NCBI GenBank assembly: GCA_046330935.1
Contig: JAXLRU010000002.1
Span: forward strand, 806,001 to 870,000
DNA: 64,000 nucleotides
Direction: 5' to 3'
DNA from: JAXLRU01 sp046330935
Lineage (GTDB): Bacteria; Actinomycetota; Actinomycetes; Actinomycetales; Kineosporiaceae
The notes under the pieces were generated by a model. The model was not told the origin of the DNA. It searched no databases and saw only the letters and a program-made list of their open reading frames with translations. A program made the translations under genes and the position numbers. Below, in pieces: positions 42,005-49,794 of this stretch (position 1 is the stretch's first letter; each line of letters starts with the position of its first letter).

Positions 42005-43810
42005 ATGGGTCGCATGTCTGACGGCGACGGCGCGGCGTACTGCTACACCCACCGGCAGGGCACCACCGTGCTCTACCGGGGCGAGCTGGTGCGGGTGCGC
42101 CGGCTCGACGACCTGCCGCAGCCGCGCCCGGGCCTGCCCGTGATCAGCCTCGTGCCGTACGCGCAGATCCGCGAGCGGGGCTTCCTCACCCAGGACGGCG
42201 ACGAGCCGATCCTGTCGCTGGTCGTCTCCTCGGTGGAGGAGGTGGACGTCGCGACGCTGCCCGACGTGCCCGTCACCGTGGTCGAGGGCCCGGTCGTGGA
42301 GCCGTCGGACGCCGAGTTCGAGGACGTCGTCCAGCGGATCATCGACGACGAGATCCGCCGCGGCGAGGGCTCCAACTTCCTCATCTCGCGGCGCTCGCAG
42401 CTGCGACTGGCCGACTTCTCGGCCGACGTCGCGCACACGATCCTGCGCCGCCTGGCCCGCAACGAGGCCAACGCCTACCTCACGTTCTGCTTCTCCGACG
42501 GCGGCGACTCCTGGTTCATCGGCGCCTCGCCCGAGCGGCACCTCACCCACCGCGACGGCACCGTGTGGATGAACCCCATCTGCGGCACGCTGCCCCGGCC
42601 CGCGCTGACCGGCAAGGACGCCCTGCTGGAGTTCCTGACCGACGCCAAGGAGGTCAACGAGCTGTTCCAGGTGGTCGACGAGGAACTCAAGATCATGTCG
42701 CGCATCTCGAGCGCGGGTGGCGTGATCCACGGGCCGTTCCTCAAGGAGATGGGCGAGGTCGTCCACACCGAGTACGTGCTCGAGGGTGCGGCGACCCTGC
42801 CGCCGATCGCGGCCTTCCGGGAGTCGATGTTCGCTCCGACCATGGTCGGCAGCCCGCTGGAGAACGCCGCGCGGATCATCCACAAGTACGAGCCGGAGTC
42901 CCGCCGCTACTACTCCTCCGCGATCCTCCTGCACGAGGTCGACGACGCCGGGCGCGAGACGCTCGACAGCGCCATCACCATCCGCACGATGGAGGTCTCC
43001 GCGCAGGGCGTGGCGCAGATCCGCAGCGGGGCGAGCGTCGTGCGCGACTCCGTGCCCGCCAAGGAGCGCGCGGAGGTGACGGCCAAGGCCGCGGGCATGC
43101 TGCGCGCGCTGGGCGGCGGCGAGCCGGGCGGGCCGATGCTCGAGGGCATCGTCGACGACGAGGTGCGGGCCGTGCTCGCCGGGCGCAACGACGTCCTGTC
43201 GCGGTTCTGGATGGACGCCCAGGGCGAGTCCCACACCGTCGAGGCGCTGGTGGGGCGCAGCGTCCTCATCGTCGACAACGAGGACCAGTTCACCGAGATG
43301 CTCGGGCACATCATCGAGCGCCTCGGGATGAAGGTGACGATGGCCCGCCACACCGACATCCTCGACGTCGACGGGCACGACATGGTGCTCGTGGGCCCCG
43401 GCCCCGGCGACCCCAACGACCTCGACCACCCCAAGATGGCCACCATCCACCGGCTCACCCGCGAGCTGCTGGCCTCGGGCAAGCCGTTCCTGTCGGTGTG
43501 CCTCGGCCACCAGGTGCTGTGCCGGTCGCTCGGCCTGGCCGTGGAGCCGCACGACCCGCCGCTGCAGGGCGTGCAGCAGGTGGTCGACCTGTTCGGCGTC
43601 GCCGAGCCCGTCGGCTTCTACAACACGTTCTTCGGGCGGGTGCCCGCCGTGGCCCCCGAGGGCGTCGAGGTCTCCGCGTGGCCCGACGGCCGCGTGGTCG
43701 CCGTCCGCGCCGACCGGTTCGTCGGGTTCCAGTTCCACGTCGAGTCCGTGCTCACCCGCAACTGCACCTCGATCCTCCGCGGCGCCCTGGAGCACCTGCT
43801 CGTGCGCTGA
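42005..43810 (+). CDS. PhzE-like anthranilate synthase (fused chorismate-binding and glutaminase domains)
   Basis: 601 residues from ATG 42005 (ATG 42014 possible). Residues 1-about 395 form a TrpE/chorismate-binding domain (GSNFLISRRSQL, SPERHLTHRDGTVWMNPICGTLPRP, RRYYSSAILL). About 410-601 is a class I glutamine amidotransferase with Cys in SVCLGHQVL and His in FQFHVES. The linked order and N-terminal extension match PhzE, which makes 2-amino-2-deoxyisochorismate from chorismate and glutamine, rather than separate TrpE/TrpG. No other phenazine genes are near, so the product (ADIC or anthranilate) and pathway stay open. Confidence 0.85.
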   Translation: MGRMSDGDGAAYCYTHRQGTTVLYRGELVRVRRLDDLPQPRPGLPVISLVPYAQIRERGFLTQDGDEPILSLVVSSVEEVDVATLPDVPVTVVEGPVVEPSDAEFEDVVQRIIDDEIRRGEGSNFLISRRSQLRLADFSADVAHTILRRLARNEANAYLTFCFSDGGDSWFIGASPERHLTHRDGTVWMNPICGTLPRPALTGKDALLEFLTDAKEVNELFQVVDEELKIMSRISSAGGVIHGPFLKEMGEVVHTEYVLEGAATLPPIAAFRESMFAPTMVGSPLENAARIIHKYEPESRRYYSSAILLHEVDDAGRETLDSAITIRTMEVSAQGVAQIRSGASVVRDSVPAKERAEVTAKAAGMLRALGGGEPGGPMLEGIVDDEVRAVLAGRNDVLSRFWMDAQGESHTVEALVGRSVLIVDNEDQFTEMLGHIIERLGMKVTMARHTDILDVDGHDMVLVGPGPGDPNDLDHPKMATIHRLTRELLASGKPFLSVCLGHQVLCRSLGLAVEPHDPPLQGVQQVVDLFGVAEPVGFYNTFFGRVPAVAPEGVEVSAWPDGRVVAVRADRFVGFQFHVESVLTRNCTSILRGALEHLLVR

Positions 43811-43824
43811 GGCGGGTCCGTGGG

Positions 43825-44157
43825 TCAGAACCTGAGGTCGAGCAGGAGGCTCAGCACCCGCTGCACCTGGAGGAGCCGGACGCCGTCGATGCGGCCGGTC
43901 GTCCGCCGCAGCCGGGCCGTGGACACCGATCGCACGTGCTCGACCTGGACGTAGGACGTCTGCCGGAGGTTGTTCTGGTCGTCGGGCTCGAGCTCGATGC
44001 GGTAGGGGTAGTCGCGCCGCGTCGTGGTGATCGGGCAGACGATGCGCAGCGGCGCGGAGTCGAAGCGGGCGGAGCTGACGATCAGCGCCGGGTGGAGCAG
44101 GCCGGCCTCGGGATCGATCGGATGGCCCAGATCGACCTCGACGATCTCACCGGCCAC
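43825..44157 (-). CDS. MazF/PemK-family toxin (mRNA interferase-like)
   Basis: 110 residues from ATG 44157, overlapping the antitoxin gene by 11 bp. PemK-like beta-barrel pattern: AGEIVEVDLGHPIDPEAGLLHPALIVSSARF at the start (normally G.vw.vd..P..G.E....RPalVvs), then VCPITTT and a YVQVEHVRSVST segment. Family members cleave single-stranded mRNA. The toxin is downstream of its antitoxin, the usual order. Target sequence unknown. Confidence 0.85.
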   Translation of the reverse strand: MAGEIVEVDLGHPIDPEAGLLHPALIVSSARFDSAPLRIVCPITTTRRDYPYRIELEPDDQNNLRQTSYVQVEHVRSVSTARLRRTTGRIDGVRLLQVQRVLSLLLDLRF

Positions 44158-44452
44158 GGAGCTGGCCCTCGGCGGCGTCGGCGCTGCTCGCGCGGTCCCA
44201 GGGGTCCAGCTCGGCGGCGTCCTCGGCGGCCTCCTGCGGGGTCCGGCGCGCGTGCGCCTCGTCCACGCGCTGCCAGAACAACTCGCGTTCCAGCAGGTCG
44301 AGGGCGCGGCTGACGGTCTCGTCCACCGACGACCCCCCGAGGGAGTCCGCAGCGGCCGACAACCGGGCCCGCGTCGCGCGCCGCAGGCGCACCGTGGTGG
44401 TGTCCGTCGACGGATGTAGGGCTCTGCTGGTCCTGGAGGGCGACGCGTCCAC
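44147..44452 (-). CDS. MazE-like ribbon-helix-helix antitoxin
   Basis: 101 residues from ATG 44452. The N-terminal half has a ribbon-helix-helix pattern (DTTTVRLRRATRARLSAAADSLGGSSVDETVSRALDLLE) for DNA binding and autoregulation. The acidic C-terminal half (TPQEAAEDAAELDPWDRASS) would wrap and inhibit the MazF partner encoded immediately downstream with an 11-bp overlap. Confidence 0.8.
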   Translation of the reverse strand: MDASPSRTSRALHPSTDTTTVRLRRATRARLSAAADSLGGSSVDETVSRALDLLERELFWQRVDEAHARRTPQEAAEDAAELDPWDRASSADAAEGQLRGR

Positions 44453-44509
44453 CTGCCGAGTGTACGACTGGGAGCACGTGAATGTATGCCTCGTCGTCTA
44501 CATAGGCGG

Positions 44510-45442
44510 CTACGCGGGCACGGGCTCCGCGATCAGGTGACCCTGGGCGAGCCACAAACCCATGGCCTGGGCGGCGTCGCGCTGCTCGGCGGTCTCCAGC
44601 CTCGCCACGATGACGACGAGGTCGCGCTCGCGCGCCCAGTGCGGCAGGTCCTCCCCGGGGACTCCGGGAGCGGCGCCGACCCGGGCGTCGATCTGCGTCG
44701 CGTCGACCTTGATCGCGCGGACGGTGAGCGAGTGCAGGTCGAGCTCGTCGAGGCGGTCCACCATCGCCTGGTCGACATGGATCACCGCGCCGTGGCGGCC
44801 GAGGGTGCGCAGGTGGCGCAGGTCGCGGGGTCTGGCCGCGAGCAGGTCGCCGTGGGGGATCTCGAGGACGAGGCTCGTGAGGTCGGCGTCGAGGGCGCGG
44901 GCCATGCGCCCCAGGTGCCACCTCGTCCGCATCCGGCGCAGCGACGGCAGCGCCAGATTGAGCCACACCTCGGGGACCTGCTCGCGGTGGCTGATCCGGT
45001 GCCGGACGCCGCGCAGCGTCTCGTGCACCACGCGCCGGTCGACCTTGGCCGTCATGGACGGCGTGCACGCGTCGAGGAACCGGCCGGGGCGCAGCTCGCC
45101 GAGGTCGGGGTGGCGCCAGCGGACGAACACCTCCTCGCCCACCGACTCGTCGGTGCGCAGGTCGATGCACCGCTGGAAGACGACGCCGATCTCGTGGCGG
45201 CGCAGCGCCTTGCCCACCTCGGTGGACGTCGGCCCGGTGCGTCCGGTGTCGTGCATGCCCGGGTCCTCGTCCGCCTCGGTGGCCTCGTCGTCGTGGTCGG
45301 CGCGGTCGCCGTCCATCATGAGATCCATCAGGGGGTCGCCGCCGGCGGTCCGACGGCGCGGCGCCGGCGTGACGCGGGTGGCCCGCCGTTGCCGGGCGTC
45401 CAGGTCGATGGTGACGTGCTGGTCAGGATCGTTGACGTCCAT
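44510..45442 (-). CDS. degenerate EAL-domain protein
   Basis: 310 residues from ATG 45442. The N-terminal 90 residues are charged and disordered. The rest follows the EAL fold (EIGVVFQRCIDLRTDESVGEEVFVRWRHPDLGELRPGRFLDAC) but the catalytic motif is EVF instead of EAL. The DDFGxG loop is absent, and the late ExVE motif is ARLETAEQ. It is therefore probably a catalytically dead c-di-GMP sensor or a protein-interaction domain. The DNA upstream is an AT-richer promoter-like gap (45443-45550). Confidence 0.75.
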   Translation of the reverse strand: MDVNDPDQHVTIDLDARQRRATRVTPAPRRRTAGGDPLMDLMMDGDRADHDDEATEADEDPGMHDTGRTGPTSTEVGKALRRHEIGVVFQRCIDLRTDESVGEEVFVRWRHPDLGELRPGRFLDACTPSMTAKVDRRVVHETLRGVRHRISHREQVPEVWLNLALPSLRRMRTRWHLGRMARALDADLTSLVLEIPHGDLLAARPRDLRHLRTLGRHGAVIHVDQAMVDRLDELDLHSLTVRAIKVDATQIDARVGAAPGVPGEDLPHWARERDLVVIVARLETAEQRDAAQAMGLWLAQGHLIAEPVPA

Positions 45443-45553
45443 TGCCGCCCCCAAGTAGCGAGCTGTGACGACCTGATCACTGAATGTACTCAGATGGGGA
45501 GGGTTGTCCAGAGATGATCGGCGAACGGGACGGCCCGTACCTCCGTGCACGGA

Positions 45554-45589
45554 GACGGGGCGGGCCGGCACGCGCCGACCCGCCCCGTC
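45554..45589 (-). terminator. intrinsic terminator at the end of the large minus-strand operon
   Basis: A 16-bp stem with one G-U type mismatch (45589-45574 with 45569-45554) and a 4-nt loop lies 22 bp after the stop codon of the E1-rhodanese gene, in the direction of transcription. It marks the likely operon end. Confidence 0.8.
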
Positions 45590-45611
45590 GATCCGCCCCG
45601 TCGATCCGCCG

Positions 45612-46730
45612 TCAGTAGGCGGGCTTGTGCGGCTCGACGTCCCGCACCCACGCCAGGACGCCGCCGTCGAGGCTGCGGACGTCGGAGTGGCCCCGGTCCA
45701 GCAGCGCCCGCGCCGCGCGCGCCGACCGCGTCCCCGCCTTGCAGTACACGACCAGCGGACCCTCCGCCGCCGGGACCGCCGCCCCGTCGAGCAGCGACCC
45801 CAGGGGCACCAGCCGCGACCCGTCGATGCTCACGACCGCGGCCTCCCCCGGCTCGCGGACGTCGACCAGCGACACCGGCCCGCGGCGCAGCAGCTCCGCC
45901 AGCTCCGCGGTGGAGATCAACGGCACCTCTGTGGGGGCCGCCGCCGAGGGGAGCGCACAGGCCACCGGCGCCTCCTCCGACAGTTCCGTCACCGCCGGGA
46001 CGTCGGGGCGACGGCTCACCGGGAACACCCGCCACGACACGGCCAGCGCGTCGTACACCAGCAGCCTGCCGATCAGGGGACGCCCCGCCCCCGTGATCAG
46101 CTTGACGGCCTCGGTGACCATCAACGACCCCACCGTCGCGCACAGCGACCCCATGACGCCGGCCTCGGCGCACGACGGCGAGACTCCGGGCGGCGGTGCC
46201 TCCGGGTAGAGGTCGCGGTAGCGGACGCCGTCGGCGAACACGCTGACCTGCCCCTCGAACCGGAACACCGACCCCCAGACCCGCGGGACGCCCGTCAGCC
46301 AGCACGCGTCGTCCGTGAGGTACCGGGTCGCGAAGTTGTCCGACCCGTCGAGCACCAGGTCGTACCGCCCGATCAGCTCACACGCGTTGTCCACGCCGAG
46401 CCGCACGGGGTGCCGCTCCACGACCACGTGCGGGTTGATCTCGGCGATCGTCTCGGCCGCGCTGTCCACCTTCGGGCGGCCCACGTCGGACTCGCCGTGG
46501 GCCACCTGCCGCTGCAGGTTCGAACGGTCCACGACGTCGAAGTCGACGATCCCGATCGTGCCCACACCCGCCGCCGCCAGGTACATCAGGACCGGGGAGC
46601 CCAGCCCTCCCGCCCCGACCACCAGCACCCGCGCATCGGCCAGGCGCTGCTGGCCGGCGAGGCCCACCTCCGGCAGCAGGATGTGGCGGCTGTACCGCTG
46701 CAGCAGCTCCGGGGACAGCGACTCAGCCAC
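45612..46730 (-). CDS. MoeZ-type E1 adenylyltransferase-rhodanese fusion
   Basis: 372 residues from GTG 46730, overlapping the sulfur-carrier gene by 8 bp. The E1/ThiF domain (1 to about 240) has the nucleotide loop VVGAGGLGSPVLMYLAAAGVG, the DFDVVDRSNLQRQ stretch and a catalytic Cys in MGSLCATVG. The rhodanese domain (about 275-372) has its catalytic Cys in VVYCKAGTRSARAA. It would adenylate the C-terminal Gly of the adjacent ThiS/MoaD carrier and load sulfur as a thiocarboxylate. Actinobacteria have a housekeeping MoeZ elsewhere; this copy ends a putative peptide operon. Last gene before the terminator. Confidence 0.9.
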   Translation of the reverse strand: MAESLSPELLQRYSRHILLPEVGLAGQQRLADARVLVVGAGGLGSPVLMYLAAAGVGTIGIVDFDVVDRSNLQRQVAHGESDVGRPKVDSAAETIAEINPHVVVERHPVRLGVDNACELIGRYDLVLDGSDNFATRYLTDDACWLTGVPRVWGSVFRFEGQVSVFADGVRYRDLYPEAPPPGVSPSCAEAGVMGSLCATVGSLMVTEAVKLITGAGRPLIGRLLVYDALAVSWRVFPVSRRPDVPAVTELSEEAPVACALPSAAAPTEVPLISTAELAELLRRGPVSLVDVREPGEAAVVSIDGSRLVPLGSLLDGAAVPAAEGPLVVYCKAGTRSARAARALLDRGHSDVRSLDGGVLAWVRDVEPHKPAY

Positions 46731-47010
46731 CGGACACCGCCACGACGGTGCTGACGACGTCCCCCGCCGCCAGCCGTGCGGTGAGGCCGCCCTCCACCCG
46801 CAGGTCACGCTCCCCCACGTAGAGGTTGACGAAGCGGCCCAGCCGGCCGTCCCGGCGCAGCGCCTCCACGAGCGCCGGGTAGCGGGGCACGAGGTCGTCG
46901 AGCACGTCGTCGACGGTCTCCCCCCGGGCCGTCACCCGGTCCTGGCCCGCGACCATGGGTCGCAGCACCGGGGAGACCTCCAGCACCACCTCCGGTGCGT
47001 CCACGCTCAT
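46723..47010 (-). CDS. MoaD/ThiS-family sulfur-carrier protein
   Basis: 95 residues from ATG 47010. A ubiquitin-like beta-grasp sequence (VSPVLRPMVAGQDRVTARGETVDDVLDDLVPRYPALVEALRRDGRLGRFVNLYVGERDLR) ends in the diagnostic Gly-Gly (VVAVSGG). That C-terminal GG is what the neighbouring E1-rhodanese protein activates. Start and stop codons are linked to both neighbours: TGATG with the methyltransferase and an 8-bp overlap with E1. Likely sulfur donor for the TfuA-YcaO enzyme of the same operon. Confidence 0.88.
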   Translation of the reverse strand: MSVDAPEVVLEVSPVLRPMVAGQDRVTARGETVDDVLDDLVPRYPALVEALRRDGRLGRFVNLYVGERDLRVEGGLTARLAAGDVVSTVVAVSGG

Positions 47011-47852
47011 CAGGGCCTCCGCACCTTGATCATGAGGTTGACGCCGCGCTCGGCCCAGCCCGGCTCCTCGCTGGCCTTCAGCTCCAGGTCGAGGACCGTG
47101 CGGAAGTACTCGGGGTCGCGCAGGGCCTGCGACACCGTGCTCAGCGTCGTGTACGGGTACCCGAAGTCCTCCGGGCCGGGCATGGTCAGCGCGGTCACGC
47201 CGAACATGCCCGTCACCTCCAGGCCCGCGTTCGTCGCCAGCTCGGACAGGTCGGTCGTCGAGAACACGCGCAGGGCGGGCACGTGGGGCGCCCACTTCAC
47301 GATGCGGGTGCGGCCGAGCTCCGCGAGCTCCTCGGCGCCCGCGCCGTCCCGGCAGATCTTGGAGGTGAGGGCGTTCGAGAACGAGTGGCTCATCAGCAGG
47401 CCCGTCGCTCCCGGCTTCATCACCCGCGCCACCTCGCGGAACGCCGCCTGCGGGTCGTCGAGGAAGCTCAGCACCCCGTAGGTGCTCAGCACCGCGTCGG
47501 CACTGGCCGTGGGCAGCTCCGGCGCGTCGTGGATGTCGCAGGCGACCAGGTCGACGAGGTCGGTGAGGCCCAGGGACGCCACGGTGGCGGCGGCCTCGTT
47601 GAGCATGTCCTTCGAGCGGTCGGCGATGGTCACGCGGACGCCGAACTCGCGGGCCATCCACGCACCCCACCGGCCCGTCCCGCCGCCCACGTCGACGACC
47701 CGGGCCCCCTCGGCGAGCCCGAGGTGCCGGCGCACCAGCTCCTTGATCAGTTCGTCGGACAGGCGCCAGTAGTCCGCCTCGTCGAAGCCCGCGACCTGCG
47801 GCGCGTAGGAGGAGAAGAAGGTGTCGAAGTCCTTGTCGGTCATGAGTGTCAT
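47010..47852 (-). CDS. SAM-dependent class I methyltransferase
   Basis: 280 residues from ATG 47852 (GGAAGG upstream; ATG 47843 also possible). SAM-binding motif I is VVDVGGGTGRWG near residue 52, with DRSKDMLNEA (motif II) and VACDIHDAPELPTASADAVLSTYGVLSFLDD (motif III/IV), so a Methyltransf_11/25-type fold. C-terminal part (FGVTALTMPGPEDFGYPYTTLSTVSQALRDPEYF) resembles small-molecule methyltransferases. It may methylate the peptide product; target not deducible. It is the first gene after a 47-bp gap in the operon, with tight coupling downstream. Confidence 0.85.
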   Translation of the reverse strand: MTLMTDKDFDTFFSSYAPQVAGFDEADYWRLSDELIKELVRRHLGLAEGARVVDVGGGTGRWGAWMAREFGVRVTIADRSKDMLNEAAATVASLGLTDLVDLVACDIHDAPELPTASADAVLSTYGVLSFLDDPQAAFREVARVMKPGATGLLMSHSFSNALTSKICRDGAGAEELAELGRTRIVKWAPHVPALRVFSTTDLSELATNAGLEVTGMFGVTALTMPGPEDFGYPYTTLSTVSQALRDPEYFRTVLDLELKASEEPGWAERGVNLMIKVRRP

Positions 47853-47899
47853 GCGAGAGCTGCCTTCCGTGGGAGGGGGGTGGTGAACGGGGAGAGAGG

Positions 47900-48952
47900 T
47901 CAGCGGATGCCGGGTTCGAGCACCTCCACGCGGGCTCCGGCGAGGGTCGAGAGGTCGACCTCGCAGCCCAGGGGGAGGGTGAGCATCGGGTCGGGATGCC
48001 CGACGTCGAGGCCCGCGACGGCGGGGACGCCGAGGTCGCGCGCCGCGCGCCGCACCACCTCGCGCACGCCCGACTCGACAGCGGCACCGGCGCGGAAGGT
48101 GCGCCCCAGCAGCACGCCGCGCACCCCCGACAGCACCCCTGCGGACTCCAGGTGCTGCCACTTCTGCGCGAACGCCGACACCGACGTCGCCGTCGTCTCG
48201 CAGAGCAGCACCGCACCCTCGAAGGAGGGCAGGTAGGGAGTGCCGACCAGCACCGACAGCGTCTCGATGTTGCCGCCGAGCAGCGGTCCGCGAGCCTGGC
48301 CGGGGGCGAGCACGGCCCAGCCGGGCGAGGGCTGCAGGGCGCGGGGGCGGACGTCGTCGCCGCCCCAGGCGAGGAACTCCTCGGTCCAGTCGGGCGCGGG
48401 GGCCAGGACGCCCAGTGGTGCGGGCGGCCCGGCGTCCGCGGTGAGCGCGGCCCGCCAGCCCGCCGTCGTGTACGGCAGGGCCCCGGGGAATTCGCCGAGT
48501 TCCGGCAGGGCCGTCGGCCCGTGGAACGTCACGACCCCCGCGGTCGCCAGGACGCCCAGGAGCAGGGCGGTGACGTCGCTGTACCCGACGAGGGCCGTGG
48601 GGTGCTCGCGCCACAGCACCGGGTCGAGGTGCGGTAGCACCGCGTTCGCGGAGTACCCGCCGATCGCGGCGACGATGCAGGTCACCGCGGGGTCGGCGAC
48701 CATCGCGTGCAGCTCCGCGGCCCGGTCGGCGGCAGGGGCGTCGGCCGCGCCGGACAGGGCGACGGGGCCGACCACCGGCTCGTAGCCCCACGCGCGCAGC
48801 TGGGCGACGGCACGCTCGAGGCGCTCCTTGACCGGCACCGGACCCGACGGCGCCACGAGGCCCACGGCGTCGCCGGGTCGCAGCCGCGGTGGCCGCAGCA
48901 GGGGGAGCGGCTCCACGCGGGACGCTCCGATCACGCGGGAGGCCCCGTTCAC
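47900..48952 (-). CDS. S66-family LD-carboxypeptidase / MccF-like serine peptidase
   Basis: 350 residues from GTG 48952, GTGA-overlapping the surE-like gene. N-terminal RPGDAVGLVAPSGP loop, then the nucleophile Ser in ALVGYSDVTALL (about residue 123), the Glu in VLLCETTATS and the His in LDVGHPDPMLTLPLG give the Ser-Glu-His triad of S66 enzymes. The family includes LdcA (murein recycling) and MccF, which gives immunity to microcin C by cutting peptidyl/aminoacyl-nucleotide amides. Position within a peptide operon favours an immunity or processing role; this is inference. Confidence 0.85.
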   Translation of the reverse strand: MNGASRVIGASRVEPLPLLRPPRLRPGDAVGLVAPSGPVPVKERLERAVAQLRAWGYEPVVGPVALSGAADAPAADRAAELHAMVADPAVTCIVAAIGGYSANAVLPHLDPVLWREHPTALVGYSDVTALLLGVLATAGVVTFHGPTALPELGEFPGALPYTTAGWRAALTADAGPPAPLGVLAPAPDWTEEFLAWGGDDVRPRALQPSPGWAVLAPGQARGPLLGGNIETLSVLVGTPYLPSFEGAVLLCETTATSVSAFAQKWQHLESAGVLSGVRGVLLGRTFRAGAAVESGVREVVRRAARDLGVPAVAGLDVGHPDPMLTLPLGCEVDLSTLAGARVEVLEPGIR

Positions 48953-49794
48953 GCCGACCACCCCGCAGCCACGGGCCGAGCGGGGGCCGACGGGTCGCGC
49001 GAGGGGTCGAGCAACGGGTCGCGCGAGGGGTCGATCAACGCCTCCAGCCAGGGGGCGTCGCCGCCGTCGACGGGCTCCAGGCCCACGGCGCTGACCGTGG
49101 CGAACCCGGCGGCGACCAGCTCGAGGTCGCATCCCGGCGGCCCGGCGTGCCCCCGGTGGGCGGCCCGGATCCGCCACCGCTCGCCCGCGGCCTCCCCCGC
49201 CTCCCGGGTCAGGCTGATCTCCGCCCGGCGCCTGCCCAGGGGGCAGCGGCGCAGCCCGCGCAGCCGCGCGACGTCGACGTCGGGCACGTTCAGGTTCCAG
49301 AACCGCGACACGGCGGGCGCCTCGGCGGCCGCCAGCCCCGCGAGGAACGGCACGCCCACCATGAGCACGGCCGGCCAGCCCCGCCCCCGCCCGGGATCGT
49401 CGAAACTCCACGCCAGCGACACCGCCAGCGCCGGGATGCCCTGCAGGGCCGCCTCGGCGGCGGCCGAGGTCGTCGCCGAGTAGTGCAGGTCGTCCCCGAG
49501 GTTCGGGCCGCCGTTGACGCCGGCCACCACGAGGTCGGGGCGCGGCACCAGGCCGTGCCCGGCCAGGACCACGCAGTCGGCGGCCGTCCCGTCGACGACG
49601 ATCGTGCGGGGGCCCACCCGTTCCACGCCGATGCTGCCGCGCAGCGACACCGCGTGCGAGCCGCCGGAGCGGTCGGTGCGGGGCACGACCGTCCACACCC
49701 GCGCCGAGGGCAGCGCCCGCGCGAGGAGCTCGGTGGCGACGGCGAGGCCGTGCGCCCCGAACCCGTCGTCGTTGGTGAGCAGGACGTCGGTCAC
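48949..49794 (-). CDS. SurE-family 5'/3'-nucleotidase
   Basis: 281 residues from GTG 49794, GTGA-overlapping the LuxE-like gene. SurE signatures are intact: LLTNDDGFGAHGLA at the N-terminus (metal Asp pair), GGSHAVSLRG, and VNGGPNLGDDLHYSATTSAAAEAALQGIPALAVSL. SurE dephosphorylates nucleoside monophosphates and some phosphoesters. The C-terminus carries a DPSRDP repeat. Here it may remove AMP-type or phosphate groups during maturation or detoxification of the operon product, given the kinase-like domain in the YcaO protein. Confidence 0.88.
   Translation of the reverse strand: MTDVLLTNDDGFGAHGLAVATELLARALPSARVWTVVPRTDRSGGSHAVSLRGSIGVERVGPRTIVVDGTAADCVVLAGHGLVPRPDLVVAGVNGGPNLGDDLHYSATTSAAAEAALQGIPALAVSLAWSFDDPGRGRGWPAVLMVGVPFLAGLAAAEAPAVSRFWNLNVPDVDVARLRGLRRCPLGRRRAEISLTREAGEAAGERWRIRAAHRGHAGPPGCDLELVAAGFATVSAVGLEPVDGGDAPWLEALIDPSRDPLLDPSRDPSAPARPVAAGWSA

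Noticed and set aside
40571..43795. A 1074-residue minus-strand open frame over the DUF47-Pit-PhzE genes
   Set aside because: Antisense shadow made of His/Arg/Asp runs; the plus-strand proteins match known families over their full lengths.
42005..43810. A phenazine biosynthetic cluster
   Set aside because: Only the PhzE-like gene is present; no phzB, phzD, phzF or phzG homologue lies nearby.
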